Positions 7,953-16,392 of a stretch of 64,000 nt of DNA are shown here, in pieces. Under the pieces are notes generated by a model, which was not told the DNA's origin, ran no database searches, and worked only from the letters and a program-made list of their open reading frames with translations. The DNA lies in contig CAJULU010000009.1 of assembly GCA_910587575.1 (NCBI GenBank), positions 13,801 through 77,800 on the forward strand. Reading direction: 5' to 3'. This DNA is from an uncultured Dorea sp. GTDB lineage: Bacteria > Bacillota > Clostridia > Lachnospirales > Lachnospiraceae. How positions within the stretch are numbered: the stretch's first letter is position 1; each line of letters begins with the position of its first letter. The position numbers and the translations under genes are program-made.

Positions 7953-9452
7953 CTACTTACCGTATGCGACACGGTTCCACAACAGTTCATTCTTAAACTG
8001 GCGGATCGTCGTATCCTTGTCAATATAGACGGCCTCAATACCCATGCAGGCCGCCCAGTCACCCATCTGCTCGGAAGTCAGATCATAAGAGAATGCGGTA
8101 TGGTGAGCGCCGCCGGCAAGAATCCAGGCCTCGGCTCCCGTCTGAAGACTGGGCTCAGGCGTCCAGAACGCAGTGGCAACCGGAAGCTTCGGCATGGGCT
8201 TCTCCACTTTCTTACACTCAACGTCATTGATAATCAGACGGAATCTGTCCCCAAGATCAATGAGTGAAGTGGCAATCGCCGGCCCTGTCTTGGACGTAAA
8301 TACCAGCCTCGCCGGATCTTCCCTGTCTCCCATGGAGAGCGGCTGTTCCTTGATGCTGATCCTGCCGTCTGCAACAGACGGGCATACCTCAAGCATATGA
8401 GCCTGCAGGATTCCTTCTTTTCCCGGCACCAGATTATAAGTATAATCCTCCATAAATGAAGTTCCCTTGGCCTCTTTCATGCCCTGGGTCATAATCTTCA
8501 TGAGACGTACCATGGCCGCCGTCTTCCAGTCTCCTTCTCCGGCGAACCCGTACCCTTTCTCCATCAGCCTCTGGATTGCCAGGCCCGGCAATTGCTTTAA
8601 GCTTCCAAGATCCCCGAAATGCGTCACGATTGCCTGGTAGTTCTTCGCTTCCAGGAACCGCTCAAATCCAATCTCAATTCCTGCCTGTACTGCTACGTGC
8701 TCCCGGAATTCCTTCTCATCTCTTCCTTCCAGAAGTATCTCATATTTATCATAATATTCTTCCACCAGTGCGTCAATATCTCCTTTGGAAACAGCCTCTA
8801 CTTCTGCGGCGATTTCATTGACCGGGTAAGCATCAATCTCCCATCCAAACTTAATCTGCGCCTCCACCTTGTCCCCTTCGGTCACGGCAACATTTCTCAT
8901 ATTATCGGCGATTCTCATAACACGGATGTGGCTGCTCTCAATCACGCCCACTGCCGTGCGCATCCAGGAACCAATCTTCTTCTGGACATCTGCGTCCTCC
9001 CAGTATCCCATGACGACCTTGCGCTCCATACCGAGACGGCTGAAGATATGACCGTATTCTCTGTCGCCATGGGCCGCCTGGTTCTCATTCATAAAGTCCA
9101 TGTCTATGGTGTCGTATGGAATCTCACGGTTGAACTGTGTATGGAAATGAAGCAGGGGTTTGCGGTATTCCTGCAATCCCAGAATCCAGGATTTTGCCGG
9201 AGAGAAGGTATGCATCCAGGTAATCACTCCGGCGCAGTTCTCGTCTGTATTGGCCTCATTTAAAGTCTTTCTGATCAGCTCATTGGTAATGAGCGTTGGT
9301 TTCCATACAACTTCATATGGAAGGTTGCCGGATGCGTTCAATGCCTCTACAATCTTCTGTGAATGTTCTGCCACGTGCGCCAGGCACACATCTCCGTATA
9401 AATCCTGTGAACCGGTACAGAACCAGAACTGGTATGTTTTTGATTTTAACAT
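7953..9452 (-). CDS. araA: L-arabinose isomerase
   Basis: Enzyme of 499 residues that interconverts L-arabinose and L-ribulose in the cytoplasm with a divalent metal. It opens with [15 protein letters not shown], typical of AraA, and carries the conserved [19 protein letters not shown] and [10 protein letters not shown] blocks with the metal-ligand Glu and His residues. Length matches the family. It is the first gene of the ara operon, with a GAGAGG site before ATG 9452 and a promoter at 9505-9534. No arabinose transporter or AraR gene lies beside it. Confidence 0.97.
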   Translation of the reverse strand: MLKSKTYQFWFCTGSQDLYGDVCLAHVAEHSQKIVEALNASGNLPYEVVWKPTLITNELIRKTLNEANTDENCAGVITWMHTFSPAKSWILGLQEYRKPLLHFHTQFNREIPYDTIDMDFMNENQAAHGDREYGHIFSRLGMERKVVMGYWEDADVQKKIGSWMRTAVGVIESSHIRVMRIADNMRNVAVTEGDKVEAQIKFGWEIDAYPVNEIAAEVEAVSKGDIDALVEEYYDKYEILLEGRDEKEFREHVAVQAGIEIGFERFLEAKNYQAIVTHFGDLGSLKQLPGLAIQRLMEKGYGFAGEGDWKTAAMVRLMKIMTQGMKEAKGTSFMEDYTYNLVPGKEGILQAHMLEVCPSVADGRISIKEQPLSMGDREDPARLVFTSKTGPAIATSLIDLGDRFRLIINDVECKKVEKPMPKLPVATAFWTPEPSLQTGAEAWILAGGAHHTAFSYDLTSEQMGDWAACMGIEAVYIDKDTTIRQFKNELLWNRVAYGK

Positions 9453-9504
9453 ATTGCTTTCCTCTCTTTCTTGAAAATGGGTCTGAATGTGTTTTCTATG
9501 GTTT

Positions 9505-9534
9505 ATTATAGGGAAATGCGGAGATTCTTTACAA
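9505..9534 (-). promoter_or_regulatory. Promoter of the araABD operon
   Basis: On the minus strand TTGTAA (9534-9529), an 18-base spacer and perfect TATAAT (9510-9505), 53 bases before araA. I saw no AraR-type palindrome around it. Confidence 0.65.
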
Positions 9535-9609
9535 GTTCATAACTCTGCCTGTTTGAAGAAAAAGTTACCTATTCCGACTTGATATATTTCATCTCAACAA
9601 AAATGTATC

Positions 9610-9638
9610 TTGCAATTCAGTTTTGCATATGCTATAAT
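9610..9638 (+). promoter_or_regulatory. Promoter of the small antisense RNA
   Basis: TTGCAA (9610-9615), 17-base spacer and perfect TATAAT (9633-9638). No protein-coding frame follows on this strand; the transcript would meet a strong hairpin about 50 bases downstream. Confidence 0.7.
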
Positions 9639-9644
9639 GTCGTC

Positions 9645-9735
9645 AGACAAAAAAAGCAGTTATTGTTCCATCTGAACAAAGAACGAATCCCCTAACCGTG
9701 TTGCCGCACAGTTAGGGGATTCTTCTTTTCTTTTA
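9645..9735 (+). ncRNA. Probable antisense RNA (type I antitoxin-like)
   Basis: A ~90-base transcript is predicted from the promoter at 9610-9638 to an 11-bp stem (AATCCCCTAAC 9686-9696 with GTTAGGGGATT 9711-9721) followed by a pyrimidine- and T-rich tail. It is convergent with a tiny hydrophobic reading frame on the other strand and overlaps the expected 3' end of that mRNA, the usual arrangement of TxpA/RatA-like type I systems. The hairpin can serve both directions. Inferred from sequence only. Confidence 0.55.
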
Positions 9736-9757
9736 TGGTGGCTAAGCACCCACCAGG

Positions 9758-9874
9758 TTATTCGTTGTCCTTACGGTTCCTGTCTAACCATTTGATGACG
9801 CAGTCGCAAACCACGCCAGCCGCAACAGCAACTAACACTCCCACAATACCTACACTTTCGACATTCTTCGACAA
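9758..9874 (-). CDS. Small hydrophobic peptide, putative type I toxin
   Basis: Reading frame of 38 codons: a hydrophobic stretch (VGIVGVLVAVAAGVVCDCVI) followed by a charged tail KWLDRNRKDNE. One membrane helix plus a basic, WLD-containing tail resembles short peptides annotated in Lachnospiraceae as small or holin-like toxins. The start is uncertain: TTG 9874 has no clear Shine-Dalgarno, and a shorter form from a GTG near 9844 is possible, so the gene could be damaged. A hairpin (GGTGG ... CCACC) follows the stop, then the shared terminator at 9686-9721. Confidence 0.45.
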   Translation of the reverse strand: MSKNVESVGIVGVLVAVAAGVVCDCVIKWLDRNRKDNE

Positions 9875-9903
9875 CGAGAGACAACAAGAGATACTAAAAA
9901 AGG

Positions 9904-10022
9904 ATTGACATCCTGTAATCCATATGACATACTAATATCAAACCCGACACGGGAGTGGATTTTTCAAGAGAAATCTTTTTTCGCCACACAACGACTGTAA
10001 AGTTCTTGTGTGGTATTTTTTT
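9904..10022 (+). promoter_or_regulatory. Structured leader with terminator ahead of the MATE gene
   Basis: After a TTGACA at 9904 come a short stem GATTT/AAATC (9958-9975) with a T-run and a strong hairpin CCACACAA (9984-9991) with TTGTGTGG (10006-10013), followed by TATTTTTTTG. The hairpin ends only ~20 bases before the GGAGG of the MATE gene. GTGG at 9955-9958 could pair with the CCAC of the hairpin and so break it. The layout suggests transcription attenuation; no known riboswitch was recognised. Confidence 0.5.
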
Positions 10023-10042
10023 GTTGAAATGGAGGTAAAATA

Positions 10043-11371
10043 ATGGAACAGACATTTATGAAAGAAAAGAAGATCCTGCCCCTCGTCCTGTCCATGTCCC
10101 TGCCCATGGTTCTCTCCATGGCAGTCAATTCCCTGTACAACATCGTGGACAGCTACTTTGTGGCAAAACTAAGCGAAGACGCCATGACCGCACTGGCCCT
10201 GGTCTTCCCCATCCAGAACATGATCAACGCCATTGCCATCGGATTCGCCATCGGAATCAACGCAGGCGTGGCCTATTTCCTTGGAGCCGGCGACCAGGTG
10301 CATGCCGACAAATCCGCATCACAGGGATGGTTTCTGAACCTTCTCCATGGAATCCTGTTATCCGCCCTGTGCATTGCCATCATGCCGCCGTTCCTCAAGA
10401 TGTTTTCCTCGGACAAAACGGTCATCCGGATGGCTCTTGCCTATTCCTACCGTGCGTTTTTATTTTCCCCGGTCATCGCCCTGACACTGGTATATGAAAA
10501 ACTTTTCCAGGCAGTGGGAAAGATGAAGGTTTCCATGTTCTGTATGATGTGCGGTTTCGTGGCAAATATCATTCTGGATCCGCTGATGATCTTTGGAATC
10601 GGGATCTTTCCCGCCATGGGAATCTCCGGCGCCGCATACGCCACCGGAACCGGCCAGGTACTCACCCTCATCGCATACCTGGTCTTCTGCCGGACAGACC
10701 CGCTTCCCGTTAAAATAAAACGCCCCTATCTGAAACCGGAAAAAAATGTGGCAATGAAGCTATACTCCGTGGGACTCTCGGCAACCTTAAGCCTTGCCCT
10801 CCCCTCCCTGCTGATTTCCGTTCTCAACGGGATTCTTGCCGTCTTTTCCGAGACATACGTCCTGGTACTGGGCGCCTATTATAAGCTGCAGACCTTCATC
10901 TATCTGACCGCAAACGGAATCATCCAGGGAATCCGGCCACTGATGGGCTACAATTACGGCGCCGGAGAGAAAGAACGCGTACAGAAGATTTTCCGCACCA
11001 CACTTGCCCTTACCATGGGAGTCATGTGTGTGGGAACAATCCTGTCCTGGCTGATCCCGGCCCAGCTGATCGGGCTCTTCACTGCCAATGCAGAGACGAT
11101 TGAGATCGGTGTGACAGCCCTTCATATCATCAGCCTTGGATTCATCGTATCCGCAGTCTCCGTCACCTGTTCCGGCGCTCTGGAAGGATTGGGGAAAGGA
11201 ACACCCTCCCTGTGTATCTCTCTTTTACGGTATGTCATACTGATCATGCCTGCCGCCTGGCTTTTCAGCCGGTTATCCGGCGCAGATGGCGTATGGTACG
11301 CCTTCTGCTTCACGGAATTCGCAGCGGCAGGACTGTCCTATCTGATTTACCGGAAATATGGTCTTGAATAA
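10043..11371 (+). CDS. MATE-family multidrug/cation antiporter
   Basis: Integral membrane protein of 442 residues with about 12 hydrophobic segments and the two-bundle MATE pattern: LPMVLSMAVNSLYNIVDSYFVAKL in the first helix region and its counterpart IQGIRPLMGYNYGAG in the second half. Members export cationic drugs or metabolites with Na+ or H+. ATG 10043 follows TGGAGGTAAAATA. It lies downstream of an attenuator-like leader and upstream of the cobalamin riboswitch, but the ~380-base gap and the riboswitch suggest the next genes are separately controlled. Substrate unknown. Confidence 0.9.
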   Translation: MEQTFMKEKKILPLVLSMSLPMVLSMAVNSLYNIVDSYFVAKLSEDAMTALALVFPIQNMINAIAIGFAIGINAGVAYFLGAGDQVHADKSASQGWFLNLLHGILLSALCIAIMPPFLKMFSSDKTVIRMALAYSYRAFLFSPVIALTLVYEKLFQAVGKMKVSMFCMMCGFVANIILDPLMIFGIGIFPAMGISGAAYATGTGQVLTLIAYLVFCRTDPLPVKIKRPYLKPEKNVAMKLYSVGLSATLSLALPSLLISVLNGILAVFSETYVLVLGAYYKLQTFIYLTANGIIQGIRPLMGYNYGAGEKERVQKIFRTTLALTMGVMCVGTILSWLIPAQLIGLFTANAETIEIGVTALHIISLGFIVSAVSVTCSGALEGLGKGTPSLCISLLRYVILIMPAAWLFSRLSGADGVWYAFCFTEFAAAGLSYLIYRKYGLE

Positions 11372-11449
11372 CAGGGCATTTTATTGTATCATATCGTTTA
11401 GAATCATTGTGCACAGGAACGTAACATTACAGTTCCATGAATAGAAAAT

Positions 11450-11544
11450 CTACGCATATATGCAGTGGGAATCAGGTGAAAATCCTGAGCGATGAGGTCA
11501 CTGTGAGGGTCATACCCGAAGCCAGATTACCTGCTTATATGTAG
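11450..11544 (+). promoter_or_regulatory. Cobalamin riboswitch
   Basis: The conserved cobalamin aptamer core is present in order: GGGAATCAGGTG, AAATCC, GGTCACTGTGA, CCCGAAGCCAGATTACC. Closing stem arms CTACGCATATATGCAG (11450-11465) and CTGCTTATATGTAG (11531-11544) pair. Downstream hairpins and a terminator at 11665-11694 form the expression platform. It should lower expression of the DUF4430/ECF genes when cobalamin is plentiful. Confidence 0.88.
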
Positions 11545-11664
11545 AATGGGGCTTCCATCCAAAGCAAAACATTCTATCTCTATTGCACTTGTATACTGGC
11601 CGCATCATACGGAGCATAGGTATCCTATGTCAGTATATTTCTGGCCGTCATACGCTCAAGAGGG

Positions 11665-11694
11665 AAGTTTGCTAAAAAAAAGCAAACTTTTTTG
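11665..11694 (+). terminator. Riboswitch-controlled terminator
   Basis: AAGTTTGCT (11665-11673) pairs perfectly with AGCAAACTT (11681-11689) around a poly-A loop and is followed by a T-rich run. It stands ~60 bases before the DUF4430 gene, where the riboswitch would act. Confidence 0.8.
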
Positions 11695-11752
11695 TTTCTT
11701 TGGAAATCTTACAATGATATTCAGACTTAGAAAAAAGAAAGGAACAAAAGAA

Positions 11753-12166
11753 ATGGAACAGAAAAAGCAGAAACAATCTACCAAAAAAGTAATCCTTCTC
11801 ATCGCAGCGCTGATCATTGCCGCTGCCGCCATGTTCGGCATCTACAAAGTATTTATGCCCCAGGGACAAGCCGGGGAGAAAGAGATTACCGTAACTGTGG
11901 TACACGCAGACGAATCCTCCAAAGACTTCACCTTCCAGACAGAGGAAGCTTACCTGGGTGCTGTATTAAAGGCAGAAAAGCTGGTTGAGGGAACCGACGG
12001 GGAGTTCGGAATGTTCATCACCTCCGTAGACGGGGAGAAAGCCGACGAGACCAAAGAACAATGGTGGTGTATCACCAAAGGCGGGGAATCCTTGAATACC
12101 TCAGCCGACCAGACCCCCATCGAAGACGGAGACCAGTTTGAACTGACTCTGACAGAAGGCTACTAA
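11753..12166 (+). CDS. DUF4430-domain extracytoplasmic protein, probable cobalamin uptake component
   Basis: Protein of 137 residues with one N-terminal membrane anchor (VILLIAALIIAAAAMFGIYKV, about residues 13-33) and an outside domain resembling DUF4430, the transcobalamin C-terminal-like fold (GAVLKAEKLVEG, QWWCITKGGESLN, IEDGDQFELTLTEGY). ATG 11753 follows AAAGGAAC; the open frame extends further up through riboswitch sequence, which is not coding. Riboswitch control and the ECF S gene 28 bases downstream point to a surface cobalamin-binding helper. The ligand is inferred, not shown. Confidence 0.82.
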   Translation: MEQKKQKQSTKKVILLIAALIIAAAAMFGIYKVFMPQGQAGEKEITVTVVHADESSKDFTFQTEEAYLGAVLKAEKLVEGTDGEFGMFITSVDGEKADETKEQWWCITKGGESLNTSADQTPIEDGDQFELTLTEGY

Positions 12167-12194
12167 ATCCTCATGGATTCCGAAGGGCGGACAT

Positions 12195-12710
12195 ATGGAA
12201 ACACGAAAAACAATGGGTAAAGTCAATACAAAAGAACTGGCAGGTATGGCAGTTTTAAGCGCAGTCCTGATCATCGGCCAGGTGGGTATGTCTTATCTGC
12301 CTAATATAGAGATCGTTTCTCTTCTTATATATATCTACACACAGATTTACCGCCGGAAGGCATTCTTTATCATCTATGTATTCGTTTTCCTGGAGGGATG
12401 TATCTACGGCGTGGGCCTCTGGTGGTTCGGCTATCTGTACATATGGAGCATTCTGGCGCTGATTGTCCTGTTAACCGGAAAGACGCAGACGCCCGTCATT
12501 ACAACCAGCATCATACTCGGTGCATACGGACTTTCTTTCGGGTTCCTGTATTCCATCCCCTACTTCTTTGCCGGGGGATGGGCCGCCGGTTTTTCCTACT
12601 GGGTGTCCGGAATCCCCTTTGACCTGCTCCACTGCGCAGGAAATATTGCCGTATCACTGGTGTGCTACCGCCCTGTTCGTTCACTGCTTGGAAAACTGTA
12701 CACCCTGTAA
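12195..12710 (+). CDS. ECF transporter S component, probably for cobalamin
   Basis: Membrane protein of 171 residues with about six hydrophobic helices (ELAGMAVLSAVLIIGQVGM first), matching the size and pattern of ECF substrate-specificity subunits. S components bind a vitamin and use shared EcfA/EcfT energising subunits, which are not encoded here. Its place under a cobalamin riboswitch and behind a DUF4430 protein supports cobalamin or a precursor as substrate, as suggested for CblT-like S components. Confidence 0.8.
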   Translation: METRKTMGKVNTKELAGMAVLSAVLIIGQVGMSYLPNIEIVSLLIYIYTQIYRRKAFFIIYVFVFLEGCIYGVGLWWFGYLYIWSILALIVLLTGKTQTPVITTSIILGAYGLSFGFLYSIPYFFAGGWAAGFSYWVSGIPFDLLHCAGNIAVSLVCYRPVRSLLGKLYTL

Positions 12711-12726
12711 GAAAGGAGAACACGTT

Positions 12727-13770
12727 TTGACACTGTCTGAATTATGCAGCTTTATCACCACGCCCAGGCACCGCCTGCTGCCCCAGGACCACAAACTGGG
12801 CCCCCGCCTGGTGTGCAGGGAATACTCCCGGTCCGACCAGGAAATCAAGACCTATCCCCTTCCGCCAGATGAGAGGATTTTCGCCCTTTGCTGGAAAATA
12901 GACTCCGTCTTATCCGCCACCCTCTGCCCTGCGCCGGAACACTTCTGCTACCAGCTTCCGTTTACTTCCGGCGAGAAGACCCAGCTTCATACCCATGATT
13001 ACATAGAACTGGCTTACGTGGTAGAAGGCGAATTCCGTCAGCGGATCCTGGGACATGACATCGTATTTTCCAAGGGCGATCTGTGTCTCATTGACAAGAA
13101 CTGTCTGCACCAGGATTATCTTGTGGATCAGCCCGCCATCATCCTCTTCCTTGGAATTGCAAACGATATCTTTACGGAGGTCATGGATGAAAACGTAGCC
13201 ACCCAGAAGATTATCTCCTTTTTACAATCCGCACTTCTCAAGCAGAAGGACCTGCAGCAATATCTTCACTTCCGCCCCGGCACGGACCAGGCTGCAGCTG
13301 AAGAACTGGAACAGTGCCTGTGCCTTCTGCTGGGAGAACTCTATGACGGTAAAATCGGTTTTCATTATATCTGTAAAGGGCTGCTGCTGCGCATCTTCCG
13401 GATTATCAGCACGAAATACGACTTCTCCCTCTCCAAAGAGCTTAGAAAGACCATGAACTGGATTATCTTTGAAGAGATTTCCGACTACGTCAAACGCCAT
13501 TATGCCACGGTAACCATCCAGGATCTGGTCCGGGAATTTCATTTCCAGGAAGATTATTTTAACCGGATTATCAAGAGCAAGACCGGGCTTACCTATTCCG
13601 GTTTCGTCCAGCAGATCCGGCTTGAACGGGCAGAACACATGCTGGTCTCCTCCAGCCGGAGCGTGGAGGAGATCTCAGAACTTGCGGGCTATCACAACAA
13701 AGGATATTTTTATAAGATTTTTAAAGAAAAATATGGCACAACCCCTTCAAGATACCGGAAGAACCACTAG
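12727..13770 (+). CDS. AraC-family transcriptional regulator with cupin sensor domain
   Basis: Regulator of 347 residues. The N-terminal half has a cupin/AraC-binding pattern (HTHDYIELAYVVEGEF ... GDLCLIDKNCLHQDY); the C-terminal ~100 residues form the double helix-turn-helix (VTIQDLVREFHFQEDYFNRIIKSKTG and RSVEEISELAGYHNKGYFYKIFKEK) ending TTPSRYRK. TTG 12727 is preferred because AAGGAG lies 8 bases upstream; the frame is open further upstream but overlaps the ECF gene. It is probably co-transcribed with the ECF S gene, 16 bases away. Its stop codon is the first base triplet of the palindromic element. Ligand and targets unknown. Confidence 0.85.
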   Translation: MTLSELCSFITTPRHRLLPQDHKLGPRLVCREYSRSDQEIKTYPLPPDERIFALCWKIDSVLSATLCPAPEHFCYQLPFTSGEKTQLHTHDYIELAYVVEGEFRQRILGHDIVFSKGDLCLIDKNCLHQDYLVDQPAIILFLGIANDIFTEVMDENVATQKIISFLQSALLKQKDLQQYLHFRPGTDQAAAEELEQCLCLLLGELYDGKIGFHYICKGLLLRIFRIISTKYDFSLSKELRKTMNWIIFEEISDYVKRHYATVTIQDLVREFHFQEDYFNRIIKSKTGLTYSGFVQQIRLERAEHMLVSSSRSVEEISELAGYHNKGYFYKIFKEKYGTTPSRYRKNH

Positions 13771-13929
13771 TACACCGAAAAATAAGTTCCTAGCCATATA
13801 ACGCAGGATGATTTTTCATATGCAAGGCGGAGGAATGAGGCGTAGTGGGCGCTACGCTGATTGACGACAACGACGCAGATGGAAAATCAGACAAGTTATA
13901 TGGCTGGTTACTTATTATTCGGTGTACTA
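13768..13929. repeat. 162-bp palindromic element (MITE-like hairpin)
   Basis: The outer arms (13768-13802 and 13895-13929, starting TAGTACACCGAA and ending TTCGGTGTACTA) are 35 bases long and complementary at 31 positions. Inside are a second pair (GATTTTTCATATGC with GCAGATGGAAAATC) and a tip GCGTAG/CTACGC. The whole element folds into one long hairpin. It fills the space between two convergent genes and carries the AraC stop codon. Size and shape fit a non-autonomous mobile or REP-like intergenic repeat; it may also stop transcription in both directions. Confidence 0.7.
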
Positions 13930-13932
13930 ATG

Positions 13933-16392
13933 TCACTCACTGAAACGCACCCGTTCAATCAGCGAATCCTTCTGTACGGACTTTCCGATTCCCACTGCCA
14001 GCAGAAGCTGGATCAGCAGGAGCGCCGCTGCCATGATGACCGCCGCTTTCGCAGGATAGTGGTAAGAATTGATCTCAAATATTTTTGTTGCCTTTGCGTA
14101 CAGGAATACGGGATATCCGGCAAGGCTCCCAAGGCCCACTGAGATCAGAAGCGTTCCCGCCGTGTAGAAAAGCCCTTCCATCCGGAGCATTTTCATAAGC
14201 TGGGAATCGGACATTCCAATGGCCTGCATCATGCCAAGCTCTTTCTTGCGCACATGTACGCTGTTAATCATGGTATTGATCAGATTCATCACGCTGATCA
14301 GCGCCAGAATCCCAAGGAACGCATAGGCTGCCCCGCTGGTCATAGCCATCCCCATACTCCAGGTGTCATATTCTTCTTTCCATGTTCTCATCTGAAGCCT
14401 TCCCGATTCCTTCACAATCTGCTCCAGAGATTCGAACAGGGTCTGGTCATAATCCTGATCCGCAATCACATGGAAATAGGATTCCGAATGATACTCACTC
14501 AGCCGGTCTGCGGCTTCTTTCGCCATAATGAAATAGTCATAATTGACCAGGCCGCTTCTATAGTTCCCAATTGCCGCAATCTCCACATCTTTTTCAAATT
14601 TGCGGTCCCCGTCGTGAACCACCAGTTTCAGTTTACTCCCCACGTCAAGCTGTGGATACCAGTGCTGCATCGCTTGTTCCAGTATGATCTTATCCCCGGA
14701 CTTTAATTCTTCGTAAGTCACCTTTCCCTCCACAATCCCCTTTTCCAGTTCCTTTGCATATTCCTCCGGAATCCCGTTGATTGCAGTAAAATCACCTTCC
14801 ATAAACAGATCGCCCGTTACTCTGATACTGGTGAATGCATCCACCCGTTCCACGCCGGGAAGCCCTTCAATCTGCTGTTTCAGCGCCTCATTCAACGGAT
14901 TATCCTTCTGAATCTCCGTCCATTTCCGCTCCGGGTGTTCCCTGTTATTTTCCTCAATGACAGGAGAGATCTCATACTGCCCGACCAGGGAACTGTCCGC
15001 ACTCTCCCCGGGGTCGGCACAGGACAGAACCGTTGCAACCACCATCAGAAATACCCCCGTCACCGCCATAGCCAGAATGGTGACGGCGCTTTTCTTCTTA
15101 TGATCCATAAGATTCCGGCAGGTCAGCCGTCCAATGGTGATAAATTCATACCCTTTCCTGCTGCTCCTGGTCTTCTTCCCCATCTCCTGGCCCCGCATAG
15201 CTTCCACTTCAGAAACCTTCGCCGCCTTATGCATGGGGCTGAGCAAGGAAAGATACACCGTACATAAGGTAACTGCAACCGCAAGAACATAAGCCCACCA
15301 GTAATAGAAGGACACCTCGCCGCTTCGCGCCACCTGGCCTACCACTTCCATGAATCCGCCGCGGTCTTCATTGACACGGACAAAGAGGAGGACAACCACC
15401 TTAGACACAAGCGTACCAGTCAGAAGCCCTGCCGGAATCGCAGCCGCGGCCACCCAGAGTCCTTCCCTCAGTACAATCTGCCTGATCTGACGCTTCGTGG
15501 CGCCAATCGCCTTAAGCCTCCCGAATTCCTGAATTCTCTGGTTCATGGACACATAATAGATACTGTAGATCGTAATCACACCTGCCAGCACAATAATCAG
15601 CATAATCACGACAATGGCCGGAATCATAACCGGATCTACATAATTTGCAGCCAGATACTCTGTATTGATATTGATGTCATTTTCCGGTATCTGAAACTGC
15701 TTCGCAATCTCTCGGATCATATCTTCGATATCCAACGTAGTCACCTTCTCCTCGTCCAGAATCTGAAACAGGAAACGATAGGAAATCTCCTCTGCTGGAA
15801 TTTCTTTTTTGAGAAATGCTTCTGATACCAGAGCCGTATAGACTCTCTCCTTCCGGCTGCTGTCACTGTCTTCCATCAGCCCGCAGATCTGAAACTCTTT
15901 CTCTTCCGTCAGATCCAGTTCCCCATTACGGAAGATCTGGCAGGGAACCGTGACCGTATCACCGATTCCGCCTGGCTGTCCCAGTTCCTTAAGGATTCCG
16001 GCCGAGACCACGATCTCGTCTTCCCTCTCCGGCAGTCTTCCTTCGGATAGTTCCAGACGATACAGTTCCATCCCCGGCTGATCCACAAACATCATGGCAG
16101 CCCTGGCTTCTCCAAGGCTCATATACCCCGCATCGCTTCGAAGGCCATACTTTGCAACGTCATGGTGGGCCGCAAGCTTTCGCACGGTCTCTTCATCCAC
16201 GCCCCGGTAAAGGGCATGCCAGGAAGGATAGACCTTGTTCGTCGCCGCAAACTGTAGATCTACCATGCCCCTTCCAACCGTGGGAATCACCAGCAGCAGC
16301 ATGGTGGTCAGAATGATGGCGATGCCAGTCAGTATATTCCGGCTTTTATAGTATTTCATATTGTCGTATGCGACTCTTGTTGTCATCTTCAT
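13933..16392 (-). CDS. FtsX-like ABC transporter permease
   Basis: Permease of 819 residues with two FtsX repeats. One membrane helix near the N terminus (NILTGIAIILTTMLLLVIP) is followed by a large extracytoplasmic domain and three helices around residues 255-390, then the pattern repeats (helix at ~430, second outside domain, helices from ~680 to the end). The motif GRLKAIGATKRQIRQ and its second copy MMQAIGMSDSQLMK are typical MacB/FtsX couplers. Its ATG shares one base with the ATPase stop. With the ATPase and the RR/HK pair upstream it forms a probable antimicrobial-peptide sensing or export module; the architecture is not that of BceB. Confidence 0.9.
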   Translation of the reverse strand: MKMTTRVAYDNMKYYKSRNILTGIAIILTTMLLLVIPTVGRGMVDLQFAATNKVYPSWHALYRGVDEETVRKLAAHHDVAKYGLRSDAGYMSLGEARAAMMFVDQPGMELYRLELSEGRLPEREDEIVVSAGILKELGQPGGIGDTVTVPCQIFRNGELDLTEEKEFQICGLMEDSDSSRKERVYTALVSEAFLKKEIPAEEISYRFLFQILDEEKVTTLDIEDMIREIAKQFQIPENDININTEYLAANYVDPVMIPAIVVIMLIIVLAGVITIYSIYYVSMNQRIQEFGRLKAIGATKRQIRQIVLREGLWVAAAAIPAGLLTGTLVSKVVVLLFVRVNEDRGGFMEVVGQVARSGEVSFYYWWAYVLAVAVTLCTVYLSLLSPMHKAAKVSEVEAMRGQEMGKKTRSSRKGYEFITIGRLTCRNLMDHKKKSAVTILAMAVTGVFLMVVATVLSCADPGESADSSLVGQYEISPVIEENNREHPERKWTEIQKDNPLNEALKQQIEGLPGVERVDAFTSIRVTGDLFMEGDFTAINGIPEEYAKELEKGIVEGKVTYEELKSGDKIILEQAMQHWYPQLDVGSKLKLVVHDGDRKFEKDVEIAAIGNYRSGLVNYDYFIMAKEAADRLSEYHSESYFHVIADQDYDQTLFESLEQIVKESGRLQMRTWKEEYDTWSMGMAMTSGAAYAFLGILALISVMNLINTMINSVHVRKKELGMMQAIGMSDSQLMKMLRMEGLFYTAGTLLISVGLGSLAGYPVFLYAKATKIFEINSYHYPAKAAVIMAAALLLIQLLLAVGIGKSVQKDSLIERVRFSE

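Noticed and set aside
9453..9610. AraR operator before araA
   Set aside because: No ATTTGTACGTACAAAT-like palindrome was seen; control of the ara operon stays unassigned.
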